From the NCBI GenBank assembly GCA_026391775.1, contig JAPLDK010000074.1:177669-241668 (forward strand): a DNA stretch of 64,000 bases, in the 5' to 3' direction. Positions 34,998-45,400 of this stretch are shown here, piece after piece. A program made the position numbers and the translations under genes. Source of the stretch: Bacteroidota bacterium (GTDB lineage: Bacteria; Bacteroidota; Bacteroidia; Bacteroidales; FEN-979). The notes beneath the pieces are model-generated. The model saw only the letters and a list, made by a program, of their open reading frames with translations, was not told where the DNA came from and did no database searches. Every line of letters starts with the position of its first letter. Position 1 is the stretch's first letter.

Positions 34998-36296
34998 TTA
35001 ATTTACCAGGAATTTCCCGGTAATTTTCCGCCCATCGTTATTTACATTGATAACATACACGCCTGGCAGGAGCCTGATATCCAATGATGCTTTGGGTTGG
35101 TTGTTCAGTGTAAACTCTTTCATCAGCTGACCCCTGGTGTCGAAAATCTTAAGAATGGACGAGCCGGTTAACCCGTTTAAATCGATATTGAGCAATCCGC
35201 CGAAAAATGGATTAGGATAAATGAAGATCCCGGATTCTTTATCCTGACTGTTTATACCAGTAAGATGTACCAAAAACGCATCCAGGGCTGCGGTCGGTTT
35301 TCCATCGGAGCCCCAGCAGCTTAACTGGTATCCGCTCCAGGACTTTTCTCCTTCCGGCTCCCAGTAAATAACTCCCAGGCCCTTGTTGTTTGGAACAGCT
35401 TTGACTTTGTTAAGAACAGCAACCAGCATGTTGTAAGTATTCTGCACCTTGGTATAATCTCCGCCTACCTCTACCACCATCACTTCCTTGCCGTACCTGT
35501 TCACCATATCGTTGAGGTTGTTTCCCAACTCGTTGATGGTTGCAGTATAATCACTTCCCAGCCAATACGGATAATAGGAAGCGCCGATGAGATCATATCT
35601 GACATTATAGCTTTTAGCATTATCAAAAAATGTCCTGAACCTGCTGTTGCTGTTTCCCTGATCGAGGTGGATGATGACTTTTATGGCACTGTCGACGGCC
35701 CTGGTAGCGTCATAACCTTTATTCAGCAGCTGGGCAAGCTGTGCCCAGTTCGAAGTGCTTCCGTCGGGCCATAGCATACCTCCGGGGATCTCATTTCCAA
35801 TCTGGGCCCAATCGGGTTTTGCCCCAATGGATTTCAGGGTATCGAGGACTTCGAAGGTATGTGTATAAAGATCGGTCAGCAACTGGCTGAACGAATGGCT
35901 TGCCCATGCTGCAGGCTTGGTTTGCTTTCCGGGATCGGCCCAGGAATCACTGTAATGAAAATCAATCATGATCCTCATTCCCATGTTTTTGGCTCTCAGC
36001 GCCATAGCTGCAACTTCCTTCTTGCTGCAGTGTCCGTTGATTTTATCATTAGAAGGGTTAACCCAAACCCTGAGGCGCACCGTATTGATCCCATGATCTT
36101 TAAGGATCTGCAAACATTCCTTTTGGGTACCCGTGCTGTCGTAAAATTTGTAGCCTGTAGCTTCCATCTGCTGCAGCCAGCCTATATCCGCACCCTTAAC
36201 GAACTGTGCACTAACCTCATCCGCCAGCAAAAAATAAAACAGAAAAAACAAGGCAGCGATAATGCATTGAGTTAAATATGTTGTAAATTTTTGCAT
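34998..36296 (-). CDS. GH53 endo-beta-1,4-galactanase with T9SS sorting domain
   Basis: The start ATG at 36296 gives the signal peptide MQKFTTYLTQCIIAALFFL ending VSAQ; the TTG 27 bp upstream is less likely. The protein has 432 residues. The GH53 fold (about 35-350) starts with FVKGADIGWLQQMEATGYKF. It has NTVRLRVWVNP, MIDFHYSDSWADPGKQ, the acid/base Glu in QIGNEIPGGMLWPDG and the nucleophile Glu in VMVVEVGGDYT. It hydrolyses type I arabinogalactan (pectin side chains). The last about 75 residues (IYPNPFFGGLLNIDLNG ... GKFLVN) are a T9SS type A signal, so it works outside the cell. No SusC/SusD pair or other pectin enzyme is near, so this is not a usual polysaccharide utilization locus. Confidence 0.93.
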   Translation of the reverse strand: MQKFTTYLTQCIIAALFFLFYFLLADEVSAQFVKGADIGWLQQMEATGYKFYDSTGTQKECLQILKDHGINTVRLRVWVNPSNDKINGHCSKKEVAAMALRAKNMGMRIMIDFHYSDSWADPGKQTKPAAWASHSFSQLLTDLYTHTFEVLDTLKSIGAKPDWAQIGNEIPGGMLWPDGSTSNWAQLAQLLNKGYDATRAVDSAIKVIIHLDQGNSNSRFRTFFDNAKSYNVRYDLIGASYYPYWLGSDYTATINELGNNLNDMVNRYGKEVMVVEVGGDYTKVQNTYNMLVAVLNKVKAVPNNKGLGVIYWEPEGEKSWSGYQLSCWGSDGKPTAALDAFLVHLTGINSQDKESGIFIYPNPFFGGLLNIDLNGLTGSSILKIFDTRGQLMKEFTLNNQPKASLDIRLLPGVYVINVNNDGRKITGKFLVN

Positions 36297-36337
36297 ACAT
36301 ATTGTTTTAGCGAAAGGGTGCAAGTCAATTTGGGCAA

Positions 36338-38416
36338 CTATTCTTTAATGAACTTTCCGACCTGAACGGTTTCATTGCAAATGTACTGCAGATAATATAA
36401 TCCTGTGTTCAAAAAACGGATATCCAGTTCGGTTGCGGATCCATGACAGGGTTTTCTCAGTAAAACTTTTCCCGAAATATCATATAGGAGAAAGGTCCCG
36501 ACAGCTGAAGGAAATGACGTTTCAATCCGTACTGTCTCCCTGGCTGGATTCGGTGCTATTTTCAGACCGGCAGGTTTTTGTTTTTCGGCAAATCCAACAC
36601 CACCACCATCCTCGGTTTTCATTACAGTCCCCCTGCTTCCACCGGCATAGCCGTTGTTTGCATCCAGGAAATAAACCGAATACAGGCAGTTTGAAGTGTT
36701 TGATTTTTCATCGGCCCAGTAGTATCCTCCATTGGTTGTTTTCAGGATACTGCCTGTTCCGTCAACTGCATAACCATTGTGTTGATCAGGAAAATCCATT
36801 GCATAAACCGGAGAGCCTGTTGTTGCTTTAAGAACCCAGTCAACCCCACCGTTCAGGGTGACCCAGATATATCCAAAGGAGCTGGAAAAACCTCCGGCAA
36901 GAAACCCGATATACTGATCAGAAAAGAATATAGAATACAACTCATAGGTGCCTACCGGGTTTTCCAATGTCCAGGTCGTTCCGCCGTCCAGGGTTTTAAG
37001 TAAGATCCCGCTTGACCCAACAGCCCAGCCGTTGGAAGGATTCAGGAAGAATATCGAATAGAACGATTCGGTAGTTCCTGTATTCAGGATTGTCCATGCA
37101 GCCCCTCCGTTTGTTGTCTTGATTATTTTCCCCATATCACCAGCCGCATAACCTGTGTTCAGATCGGTAAAGAAAATAGCAAACAGGGAATTTGTAATAC
37201 CTGAATTCTGGTTGGTCCAGCTTGCCCCGGCATCGGTTGATTTGAGAACGACCCCACCGTAACCTACAACATACAGGGTGTTGACTTCGGTATGTATGAT
37301 GGCATTCAGGAAATGCGTACTACCCGAAACCAGGGGGCTCCAGTTCAAACCCGCGTTGTTTGTCTTCATGATCATTCCATTGGTCCCGGCTGCATAACCT
37401 GTATTGAGGTCTGTAAAGCAAAGCGCCATCACATCATTTGTAAATCCCGAATCCAATTCCGTCCATGAAGATCCTCCATTCGTCGTTTTCAGAATTGTTC
37501 CTAAGCCACCAACAATATAACCTGTACCATTGCCTGTTGCAGGCAGGCATACCGCATTATAAGGCTGACTGTTACCCGGGCTTATTGTTGTCCAGGTAAT
37601 CCCCCCATCGATAGTCTGCAGTACCTTTGAAACATAAGTGATGATGCAGCCTGAAGCCACATTGTTAAATGACACAGAAACGAGATTATCAGAGGAACCT
37701 GAATTAAGGACCATCCAGCTTGCCCCGGCATCAATGGTTTTAAGGATCGTACCGAATCCTCCGCAGGCATAACCTATGTTTGCAGAAGGGAAACAAATGC
37801 TTTTAAGGTCTTTGGTAGTATTGGACGATTGCTGAGTCCATGAAAGGCCTGCATCAGTGGTTTTAAAAATTGTTCCGCCTCCGCCCGCTGCGTATCCTGT
37901 GGATGCATCAGTAAAGTATATGCTGACAACCGGCTGAGGGATACCGGTGCTCCAGGATGTCCAGTTGGCCCCTGCATCGGTGGTTTTTAAGATCAGGCCG
38001 ATACTATAAGTATAATCATAACTGGCTACATACCAGGTATTTTGATCAAGGTAACACATCGAGTTAATAGATGCCGGAACTGAACACTCTGAGACGATAA
38101 CGCCGTTGACAATTTTCAATATGCTGTTGTAATAGTAATTTGTAGTCACGAAACCATGATCCGCATCGATAAAATAAACAGAGTAACAAGAATAATTGTT
38201 TGTGGTTGGAATATCCAAACAGGTCCAGCTGTTTCCCCCGTCAGAAGTTTTGATGATTGTGTTAAGCTCACCTACGGCATAGCCGTTATTAGCATCCAGG
38301 AAGAACACAGAATTCAGGTTATTCCCCTGTGGTTTGGGGTTAGTCCATTTCCAGGATTGCCCTGATGCGATGCCCATTGAAACAATCGCAGATAGTATAA
38401 GGATGACCTTTTTCAT
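36338..38416 (-). CDS. Ycf48/BNR-type beta-propeller protein with T9SS sorting domain
   Basis: A 692-residue exported protein (signal peptide MKKVILILSAIVSMGIASG). At least 13 repeats of about 45 residues each end in an Asp-box-like (I/V)-(L/M/F)-K-T-(T/N)-(D/N)-(A/G)-G-x-x-W, for example ILKTTNGGSSWTELDSG. Between them runs a Y-F-x-D-x-x-x-G-Y-A-(A/V)-G motif. This is the Ycf48-like/sialidase-superfamily propeller, here probably two propellers in a row. The C-terminal about 75 residues (APNPARETVRIETSFPSA ... GKFIKE) are a T9SS signal. Active-site residues are not seen, so a binding role is likely. It is on the same strand as the GH53 gene, 41 bp upstream of it. Confidence 0.87.
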   Translation of the reverse strand: MKKVILILSAIVSMGIASGQSWKWTNPKPQGNNLNSVFFLDANNGYAVGELNTIIKTSDGGNSWTCLDIPTTNNYSCYSVYFIDADHGFVTTNYYYNSILKIVNGVIVSECSVPASINSMCYLDQNTWYVASYDYTYSIGLILKTTDAGANWTSWSTGIPQPVVSIYFTDASTGYAAGGGGTIFKTTDAGLSWTQQSSNTTKDLKSICFPSANIGYACGGFGTILKTIDAGASWMVLNSGSSDNLVSVSFNNVASGCIITYVSKVLQTIDGGITWTTISPGNSQPYNAVCLPATGNGTGYIVGGLGTILKTTNGGSSWTELDSGFTNDVMALCFTDLNTGYAAGTNGMIMKTNNAGLNWSPLVSGSTHFLNAIIHTEVNTLYVVGYGGVVLKSTDAGASWTNQNSGITNSLFAIFFTDLNTGYAAGDMGKIIKTTNGGAAWTILNTGTTESFYSIFFLNPSNGWAVGSSGILLKTLDGGTTWTLENPVGTYELYSIFFSDQYIGFLAGGFSSSFGYIWVTLNGGVDWVLKATTGSPVYAMDFPDQHNGYAVDGTGSILKTTNGGYYWADEKSNTSNCLYSVYFLDANNGYAGGSRGTVMKTEDGGGVGFAEKQKPAGLKIAPNPARETVRIETSFPSAVGTFLLYDISGKVLLRKPCHGSATELDIRFLNTGLYYLQYICNETVQVGKFIKE

Positions 38417-38548
38417 AGACTTTCATTATGGAATATCAAATTTACTGAATCCCTTGGGTTTATTTGGAAATTAAAGATTGAAATCAGATATTACCTGTAG
38501 ACACTTGGGGGAAATGTTGGGATGTATTATAATTTCGGGTAGGCCGTA

Positions 38549-39361
38549 TCAGTCTTTCCCGTTTCCCGGGTTTTTTAAACCCTTGTATTTTACCAGCTCC
38601 ATTTTTATGGATCCAACTATAACGGCCGATTTGGCGAGGATAGGAATATGGTTTTTATCGTCGGTGATCCAAAGGTCCATGGGGTAAGGCTGGCTGAAAA
38701 CGGCGCCGGTAACAACCATTGGTTTGAAGTGGAGGCAATGGAAAGTGCCGAGTTCTATTGTAATCTCCTCACGGTCTATGAATTTGATGACGGAAAGATA
38801 GAGGGAATCGTCAAGAATAAAATTAACAGGATAAGTATCGCCCGGCTTCATACCCGTAAAATCGATATTGCGGGCGTGAAAATAAGCTGAAATAATATCG
38901 TGGGTGCCGATAGGCATCTTCCTGTTAGCCCTGGTACTTGAATAATTCCCTGAAAACTGGTTGAACTTTACTTCATCCTTGTAATCGTAATTACCTTCAT
39001 GAGTATCCCGTTTGAAACTCCAGGGAAAAAGGTATTCCTCATCTACCCAGCTTTCGAACCGGTCATTCACTTTGAAAAAGAGATTGAAAGCACCCTTGGA
39101 TTTTCCTTCTCCTACAATGTGATAGGTCTTCCTGCCCGCAATATCTACAGAAGCACTGCTCACCTCCAGGCTGCCTGTTCCTGCTGTTACCTTGCCGGTA
39201 AGATAGGAATCATAATAAACTGTAAACGTCAGCTTTTCGCCATACGTAAAACTCTCGTTGTTTACAGGCTTTATTTCCTGAGCTGATAAGTGACTGTTGA
39301 ATAGTGAACAGTGACTTGTGAACAGGAAAATAAATAAGAAACGAAAAAAATTTTGAACCAT
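38549..39361 (-). CDS. DUF3108 periplasmic protein
   Basis: A 270-residue protein with N-terminal signal peptide (about 1-26, MVQNFFRFLFIFLFTSHCS then ending LSAQE) and a DUF3108 domain over nearly the whole mature part (FTYGEKLTFTVYYDSYLTG; TGMKPGDTYPVNFILDD). The family forms a beta-barrel-like fold of unknown role, exported and common in Bacteroidota. The h- and c-region of the signal peptide is encoded by a heptamer repeat array (39289-39323), which explains the odd composition SHCSLFNSH. It starts 15 bp after leuS on the same strand and could be co-transcribed with it. Confidence 0.8.
   Translation of the reverse strand: MVQNFFRFLFIFLFTSHCSLFNSHLSAQEIKPVNNESFTYGEKLTFTVYYDSYLTGKVTAGTGSLEVSSASVDIAGRKTYHIVGEGKSKGAFNLFFKVNDRFESWVDEEYLFPWSFKRDTHEGNYDYKDEVKFNQFSGNYSSTRANRKMPIGTHDIISAYFHARNIDFTGMKPGDTYPVNFILDDSLYLSVIKFIDREEITIELGTFHCLHFKPMVVTGAVFSQPYPMDLWITDDKNHIPILAKSAVIVGSIKMELVKYKGLKNPGNGKD
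39289..39323 (-). repeat. Tandem heptamer array coding for part of a signal peptide
   Basis: Five 7-bp units, read on the plus strand: AGTGACT, GTTGAAT, AGTGAAC, AGTGACT, TGTGAAC. The consensus is close to AGTGAAY and shares the TGAA core of the array at 25235. It encodes about residues 13-24 of the DUF3108 protein. The period is not a multiple of three, so a unit change would shift the frame. Confidence 0.8.
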
Positions 39362-39376
39362 GAGGCCCTTTCTCTA

Positions 39377-42300
39377 TTAAACGACTATATTGATGATCTT
39401 CTTATGGACCACAATGATTTTTTTCGGATTCCTGCCTTCAAGCCATTTGGATGATTCATAAGCGACAAGCACGGCCTTTTGAACTTCCTCAACCGGCATT
39501 TCCACGGGAAGATCAAGCTGGAAACGCATTTTCCCGTTAAAGGAAACCGGGTATTTAAAGGAGTTCTCGACCAGGAACGTTTCATTGAAAGCAGGAAAAA
39601 CCGCCTTTGTGATGCTTTCATTATGCCCGCATTGCTGCCAGAGTTCTTCGGCAAGGTGAGGCGCATAAGGAGAAATCAGGATCAAAAGGTCTTCAAGAAT
39701 AGCCCGTTTGCTGCATTTCAGTTCGCCCAGTTCATTTACGCAGATCATGAAAGTACTAACCGCGGTATTGAACGAAAGGCGCTCTATATCTTCCTGGATC
39801 TTTTTTATGGTCTTATGCAGAATGCGGAGTTCGGCAGCTTCAGGGGCTTCATCGCTGAGCCTGAAACGGTTTTCCTCGTCATGGTAAAGCCTCCAGAATT
39901 TTCTGATAAACCTGAAAACACCTTCAATGCCATTTGTATCCCAGGGCTTCGACTGCTCAAGCGGGCCCAGGAACATTTCGTATAAACGGAATGTATCAGC
40001 GCCGTAACGTTCGATCAGCTCATCGGGATTGACCACATTAAACTTTGACTTGGACATTTTCTCAATTTCTGTCTCAGTCAAGAATGAAATGTCAGTCAAA
40101 TTAGGAGGGTAACATTTAAAATTGAAATAAAGTCCTTCGTTACTAATAAAAAGAAAATCATCACTTTCTTTAATAAATTTCAAATTAAATGCATATTTAT
40201 GAAAATCAATCATATAATGACCAACATAATCATTATTATCGGGGTTGAAAAATCTTTCTTTATGAACGCAATCGATGGGTATGTTAATAAGCCTGCATCC
40301 CGCTTCAAGATGTTCATGTTTGACAATATCAGCACTTATAAAAACAGATTTTGGTACATTTTTGAATCCTGATATTTTAAATTCATTCTTAAAAAATTCT
40401 TTTAAATAAGCTGAAACCCGGGGATCTTTATCATCTACAACATTGTAAATTTTCTGTGAAACTCCTTGAATCATGCCTTGATTCACTAATTTCTTGAATG
40501 GTTCTTCCGTAACGGTTAATCCGAGGTCAAAAAGAAATTTATTCCAGAAACGTGAATAAATTAAATGTCCGGTCGCATGTTCTGAACCTCCTATATACAG
40601 GTCCACATTCTGCCAGTAGTTTACAGCTTCTTTTGAAAAGTATTCTTGCTGATTGCGGGGGTCCATGTATCGGAGATAATACCCGCTTGAGCCAGCAAAA
40701 CCAGGCATGGTATTGGTTTCAAGAGGATATCCTTCCTTGGTTTTCCAGTTCTTCGCTCTGGCCAGGGGTGGTTCACCTGTTTCCGTGGGGAGATAAGCAT
40801 CTACCGGTGGAAGCTCCAGGGGCAGGTCTTTGTCGTCGAGAACATAAGGAATGCCGTTTTTGAAATATACCGGGAAAGGCTCACCCCAGTACCTCTGCCT
40901 GCTGAAAATGGCGTCGCGGAGGCGGAAATTCACCATGCCTTTGCCAATGCCTATTTCACTAACCCTGTTTATAACAGTCTTGATGGCTTCCTTGACAATC
41001 ATACCATTAATGAATTCGGAATTTACGAGGATGCCATCCTTGGCATCATAAGAGCTTTCTGAAATATCGCCTCCGGAAACCACTTCAATGATGGGCAGGC
41101 CAAAGTGCTTTGCAAAATCATAGTCCCTGCTGTCGTGGGCTGGAACAGCCATGATGGCGCCGGTACCGTAGCCTGCAAGAACATAATCGGCAACCCAGAT
41201 TGGGATTGGTTTATTGTTAAAAGGGTTAAGGCAATATGTACCTGTGAAAACCCCGCTGATCTTTTTAACATCGGCCATCCTTTCGCGTTCAGAACGGTTT
41301 TTAACTTCCTCTATATATGCCCTTACGGCTTCAATATGCGATGGAGGCGTGATTTTTTCAATGTATTCATGTTCGGGTGAAAGAACCATGTAAGTAGAAC
41401 CGAAAATGGTATCAGGCCTGGTGGTAAATATATTCAGCTTGAATTCCGAATTCTGTATCGGGAACAGAATCTCGGCGCCTTCTGAACGGCCTATCCAGTA
41501 TTTCTGCTGATCTTTCAGGGATTCCGACCATTCAATTTTATCGAGTCCGTCGAGCAGCCTCTGTGAATATGCCGTTATCCGGAGGAACCACTGCCGCATC
41601 ATTTTCCGCTCAACCGCGTGGTTGCCACGGACCGAATAACCGTTGGCAACTTCATCATTGGCAAGGACCGTGCCCAGTTCGGGGCACCAGTTGACCATAG
41701 CTTCCGAAAGATAAGCCAGGCGGTAATTCATCAGTATTTCCTGCTGTTGTTTCTCTGAAAACGAAGCCCAGTCCGAAGCAAAAAACACACCTTTCCAGGC
41801 CTTACCAAAGGAACTATCTTTTTTCGCAAGTTCATGGAACCAGTTAGGCGTTATGGCAGCATGTACATCCGCATTCCCAAAAGATTTAAAAACATTAATA
41901 AGTTCAGCTACCGGTCTGGCTTTGCCTGCATTCTGGTCGTACCAGTGATTGTACAAACGGATGAATGTCCACTGTGTCCATTTGTAATACGCGGGATCAC
42001 AGGTTTTCACTTCCCGGTCCCAGTCGTATGAGAAGCCGATCTTATCCATCTGTTCGCGGTATCTTGCCACATTCTTTTCGGTGGTAACCGCAGGATGGGT
42101 GCCGGTTTGAATGGCATACTGCTCAGCGGGAAGCCCGTAAGCATCATAGCCCATGGGATGCAAAACATTAAAGCCTTTAAGCCTTTTGTATCTTGAATAT
42201 ATGTCGGATGCGATATACCCCAATGGATGCCCTACATGCAGACCTGCCCCGGAGGGGTAAGGAAACATATCAAGCACGTAAAATTTAGGTTTCGCAGTAT

Positions 42301-42379
42301 CAATTTCGGTATGGAACGATTTATTCTCTAGCCAGTACTTCTGCCATTTCTTTTCTATTTCCTGAAAGTTGTATTCCAT
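39377..42379 (-). CDS. leuS: Leucyl-tRNA synthetase with low-GC insertion
   Basis: A class I synthetase charging tRNA-Leu; 1000 residues, long for a bacterium (about 860 in E. coli) though Bacteroidota LeuRS is usually enlarged. The HIGH motif is His48-x-x-His51 (HVGHPLGY). The CP1 editing domain follows at about 240-440. The KMSKS loop is at about 774-778 (EKMSKSKFNVVNPDELI). A C-terminal anticodon domain follows (about 830-1000). Between residues about 640 and 770 the leucine-specific domain is enlarged. It begins SQKIYNVVDDKDPRVSAYLK and is coded by DNA of only 28% GC, against about 52% on both sides. The start ATG at 42379 and promoter at 42402-42433 agree. Confidence 0.96.
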   Translation of the reverse strand: MEYNFQEIEKKWQKYWLENKSFHTEIDTAKPKFYVLDMFPYPSGAGLHVGHPLGYIASDIYSRYKRLKGFNVLHPMGYDAYGLPAEQYAIQTGTHPAVTTEKNVARYREQMDKIGFSYDWDREVKTCDPAYYKWTQWTFIRLYNHWYDQNAGKARPVAELINVFKSFGNADVHAAITPNWFHELAKKDSSFGKAWKGVFFASDWASFSEKQQQEILMNYRLAYLSEAMVNWCPELGTVLANDEVANGYSVRGNHAVERKMMRQWFLRITAYSQRLLDGLDKIEWSESLKDQQKYWIGRSEGAEILFPIQNSEFKLNIFTTRPDTIFGSTYMVLSPEHEYIEKITPPSHIEAVRAYIEEVKNRSERERMADVKKISGVFTGTYCLNPFNNKPIPIWVADYVLAGYGTGAIMAVPAHDSRDYDFAKHFGLPIIEVVSGGDISESSYDAKDGILVNSEFINGMIVKEAIKTVINRVSEIGIGKGMVNFRLRDAIFSRQRYWGEPFPVYFKNGIPYVLDDKDLPLELPPVDAYLPTETGEPPLARAKNWKTKEGYPLETNTMPGFAGSSGYYLRYMDPRNQQEYFSKEAVNYWQNVDLYIGGSEHATGHLIYSRFWNKFLFDLGLTVTEEPFKKLVNQGMIQGVSQKIYNVVDDKDPRVSAYLKEFFKNEFKISGFKNVPKSVFISADIVKHEHLEAGCRLINIPIDCVHKERFFNPDNNDYVGHYMIDFHKYAFNLKFIKESDDFLFISNEGLYFNFKCYPPNLTDISFLTETEIEKMSKSKFNVVNPDELIERYGADTFRLYEMFLGPLEQSKPWDTNGIEGVFRFIRKFWRLYHDEENRFRLSDEAPEAAELRILHKTIKKIQEDIERLSFNTAVSTFMICVNELGELKCSKRAILEDLLILISPYAPHLAEELWQQCGHNESITKAVFPAFNETFLVENSFKYPVSFNGKMRFQLDLPVEMPVEEVQKAVLVAYESSKWLEGRNPKKIIVVHKKIINIVV

Positions 42380-42401
42380 GATTGTCAGTAAAGTAAGCCT
42401 G

Positions 42402-42433
42402 CAAAGGTAGGAAATAGGATATAATGCAGGAAA
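42402..42433 (-). promoter_or_regulatory. Predicted promoter of leuS
   Basis: TTTC (42430-42433) and TACCTTTG (42402-42409) on the minus strand are 20 bp apart. The -7 box matches the consensus fully; the -33 box has one mismatch. It lies 22 nt upstream of the leuS ATG. Confidence 0.55.
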
Positions 42434-42437
42434 TTTC

Positions 42438-42445
42438 TATTTTTG
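42438..42445 (+). promoter_or_regulatory. Predicted -7 element of the AsmA-like gene
   Basis: TATTTTTG matches TAnnTTTG and ends 21 nt before the ATG at 42467. It sits back to back with the leuS promoter. Confidence 0.45.
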
Positions 42446-42466
42446 GAGTTGATCTCCCTTGCCCGA

Positions 42467-45400
42467 ATGACAGAACATGAACCAAGGCATAAAAAAAGAA
42501 GAGTACTAAGAATTCTGATCCGTATCTTTTCGGGCCTGGTCATCCTGATTGCACTCCTTATCCTGAGCGCTTACATTCTGTTTAATTTCTTCGGTACAAA
42601 ATTCCTCCGTGAAATGATACAGAAAAAGATCTATGCAACGAGCCAGGGGTTGTATACTATAGATTTTTCGGATTTGAAGATCAATATTTTTACAAGGAAT
42701 ATCAGTATTTATAATTTCCGCCTTACTCCCGATACGCTGCTTTACCAGAAGCTGAAAAATGAAGGAAAGGCAAAAAAAACCCTGTATAAAATCTCTTACC
42801 GGGAACTGATCCTGCGCCGGATAAACTTCAGGGAGATATGGATAAATAAAAACATACACCTGAGGGAAATGTCGCTTATCAAGCCCGAAATTGTGCTTAT
42901 GGGCTTCCCTGATACGCTTACTTCCAGAAAAGGCCGGTTTAAAAATGTGTATGAAGATGTTTACCCATTGGCTTCCGTGATCTTCAGGGAAATTCAGATA
43001 GATTCCATTTATGTTGAAAGGGCGAGGATAATTTCCGGCATGGAAGGCAAACCGGGAAAACAGGCTTTTGGCCAATACGAATTCTCAGCCGTGCTTCGTG
43101 ATGTTGCCATAAACCCTTTCAGTTATTACAACCATGAAAGGGTCTTTTATTCACGCGACATAGACTTCAAGGTGCATAATGTGAAATACAGCCTCACCGA
43201 CAGCCTTTATTTTATCGAGGCGGAGGAGATAGGGTTTAACCTGAAGAAATCAAGAATATACGGGAAGAACATTTCACTTCGCCCGAATTTCTTTTCCCGC
43301 AGGCTTAGCCATGCGCGGCAGGGTACATTTTTTCAGGTTGACGTACCAGAGTTTGCAATAGACGGGATTAACCTTTATGCTGCATTGACCGACGAACAAG
43401 TCCATTTGAAAAAAGTTATCCTCGATTATACAAGGTTGAAAATATTTCATAATACATCCGAGGAAGCCAGGGCCGCCAGGCTGGATCCGCGACACCGCAA
43501 GAAACAAAAGCCATTCAACAAAGCCGACCTCTTCACCGTCATTTCCGGAAAACTGAGATCAGTGCAACTCGACACACTGATCATTCGCGAAGCTTCACTC
43601 GAATATTTCAGGAACATGTATGACCGGAACCCCGAACTTCGTGTGGCCCGCATGGATATTGCTGTGGAAGAATTCAGGCTTGACTCATTAGCAAGTAAAA
43701 GGAAAGACAGGATTTTCTATGCAAAGGACTTTGACCTGAACCTGAATGAGATCGTTTTAAGGCTCCGCGACCAGGTACATATTTTAAATGCAGGGCACGT
43801 TTACATTTCCACAAAAAAGAAAATTGTCGATATTGAAGGGGGAATGCTCTATCCGGATGAAACCATGAACCTTCAGGACCAGGAAAGCAGGAAAAACACC
43901 ATTTCGGTATTATTGCCCGATCTGCAGTTTAATAACATTGACCTGGTAAAAGCATTCCAGAAACAAGACCTTGTTTTCAGCAACCTTGTTGTTGAATCTC
44001 CCGATGTCCGCTTTACCAGGTACAGGCCATCTGTGAACAAAGAAGCAAGATTCAGGAAACCGGGTGATTTTTTTGAGGAATCCAATGAGGACGTGGTTTA
44101 CGATCTTTTAAAAAAATATGTCAATTCGATCAGAGGCGATTCCATTATTGTGAATAATGGTTTCCTGGGGTATCATTTGTATATCGACAACCTGGACCAG
44201 AAGATCAGCTCCGGGGCCTTTGACCTGAAAATGTATGAGTTTCTGATAGACTCAGTCCATGGGATGAACCAGCAGGGATATTTTTACAGCAAGGATTTCG
44301 ACTTTGATATAAAATCCTTCAACTATATCTCTCCGGATAGCCTCAGGCAATTAAAAGTAAGCCGCCTGCATATTTCTACCAAGGATTCACTGATCGAGGC
44401 CGACAGTATTTCCTTTGACCGTACACGCGAACCGTTGACTTCAGAAATTCGCAGAAAATCGAATATTTCAGTGAATTTTACCGTGGACAACCTGTTCCTG
44501 CAGGGCCTCAATCATAAAAAGCTTTTCCTTGAAAAAGTATTGCAGGCCAACCTCATGATGCTCGACAATCCTCAGCTTTCCCTCAAAGCGGGCGACCCTG
44601 TGATCTTCAAGCCCGGTGGGGAGGATGAACGTATTGCATCATCCCAGGGCCTGGTAAAATTTCTGAATATAAGCAAGCTGATCATATTGAAAGGAGACAT
44701 ATCATTTGACGGTTTGGAGCGCATAAAATCGAGTTATTTTAAGCTTAAAGACATTGATTTTTCCATTCAGAACCTTGGCATGCGGTTGCCCGACAGAGGA
44801 AAAATGAACGGTTCAATGCGTTTTGATTCTATTAACCTTTCGGTTACACCATTGAGGATGATCGTGATGGACAGCACTTATGAAGTCCGTTGCGACAATA
44901 TAAGCCTTAATTCCTATCCTTTGGATATAGAAGCAAAAGGGGTCAGTATTGTACCATTGATGCATATAAAAAGGAAAACCCAGGACGGTGCTATCATACA
45001 AGCAAAGATCCCCAGGCTCAGCATCAATGATTTTTATTTCGATAAGGCTTTGTTTGAAAGAAAATGGATCATAAGGTCCATTGTCATTAATAATCCGGAA
45101 GCAGATGTTTCACTCTACAGCAGGAAAGACAAGCAGGCCGGAAAAATCCCTCTGGCCCTGTCTTACAATCAGGCAGTGGGTTCATTCAGTGTGGATAGCA
45201 TTTTAATTAAAAATGCACGTGCAAAACTTCACCTGCATGATAACAGCAGTGTTAAAGATTATTCTGTGGATGATCTGCAGGTCTCAGTCATGGCCTTCTT
45301 GCTTGATTCAATGAACAGGGACGGAAAAGCGGGAGTGCCATTATTTAACGCTGCTGATATCTCTGTGTCGGCCAAGGGCAGGAGTTTCATTCTTAAAGAC

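Noticed and set aside
34998-38416. Polysaccharide utilization locus around GH53
   Set aside because: No SusC, SusD, regulator or second glycoside hydrolase is present on either side.
38549-39361. Frameshift in the DUF3108 gene at the heptamer array
   Set aside because: The frame is continuous through the array and gives a usable signal peptide, so the gene is intact as it stands.
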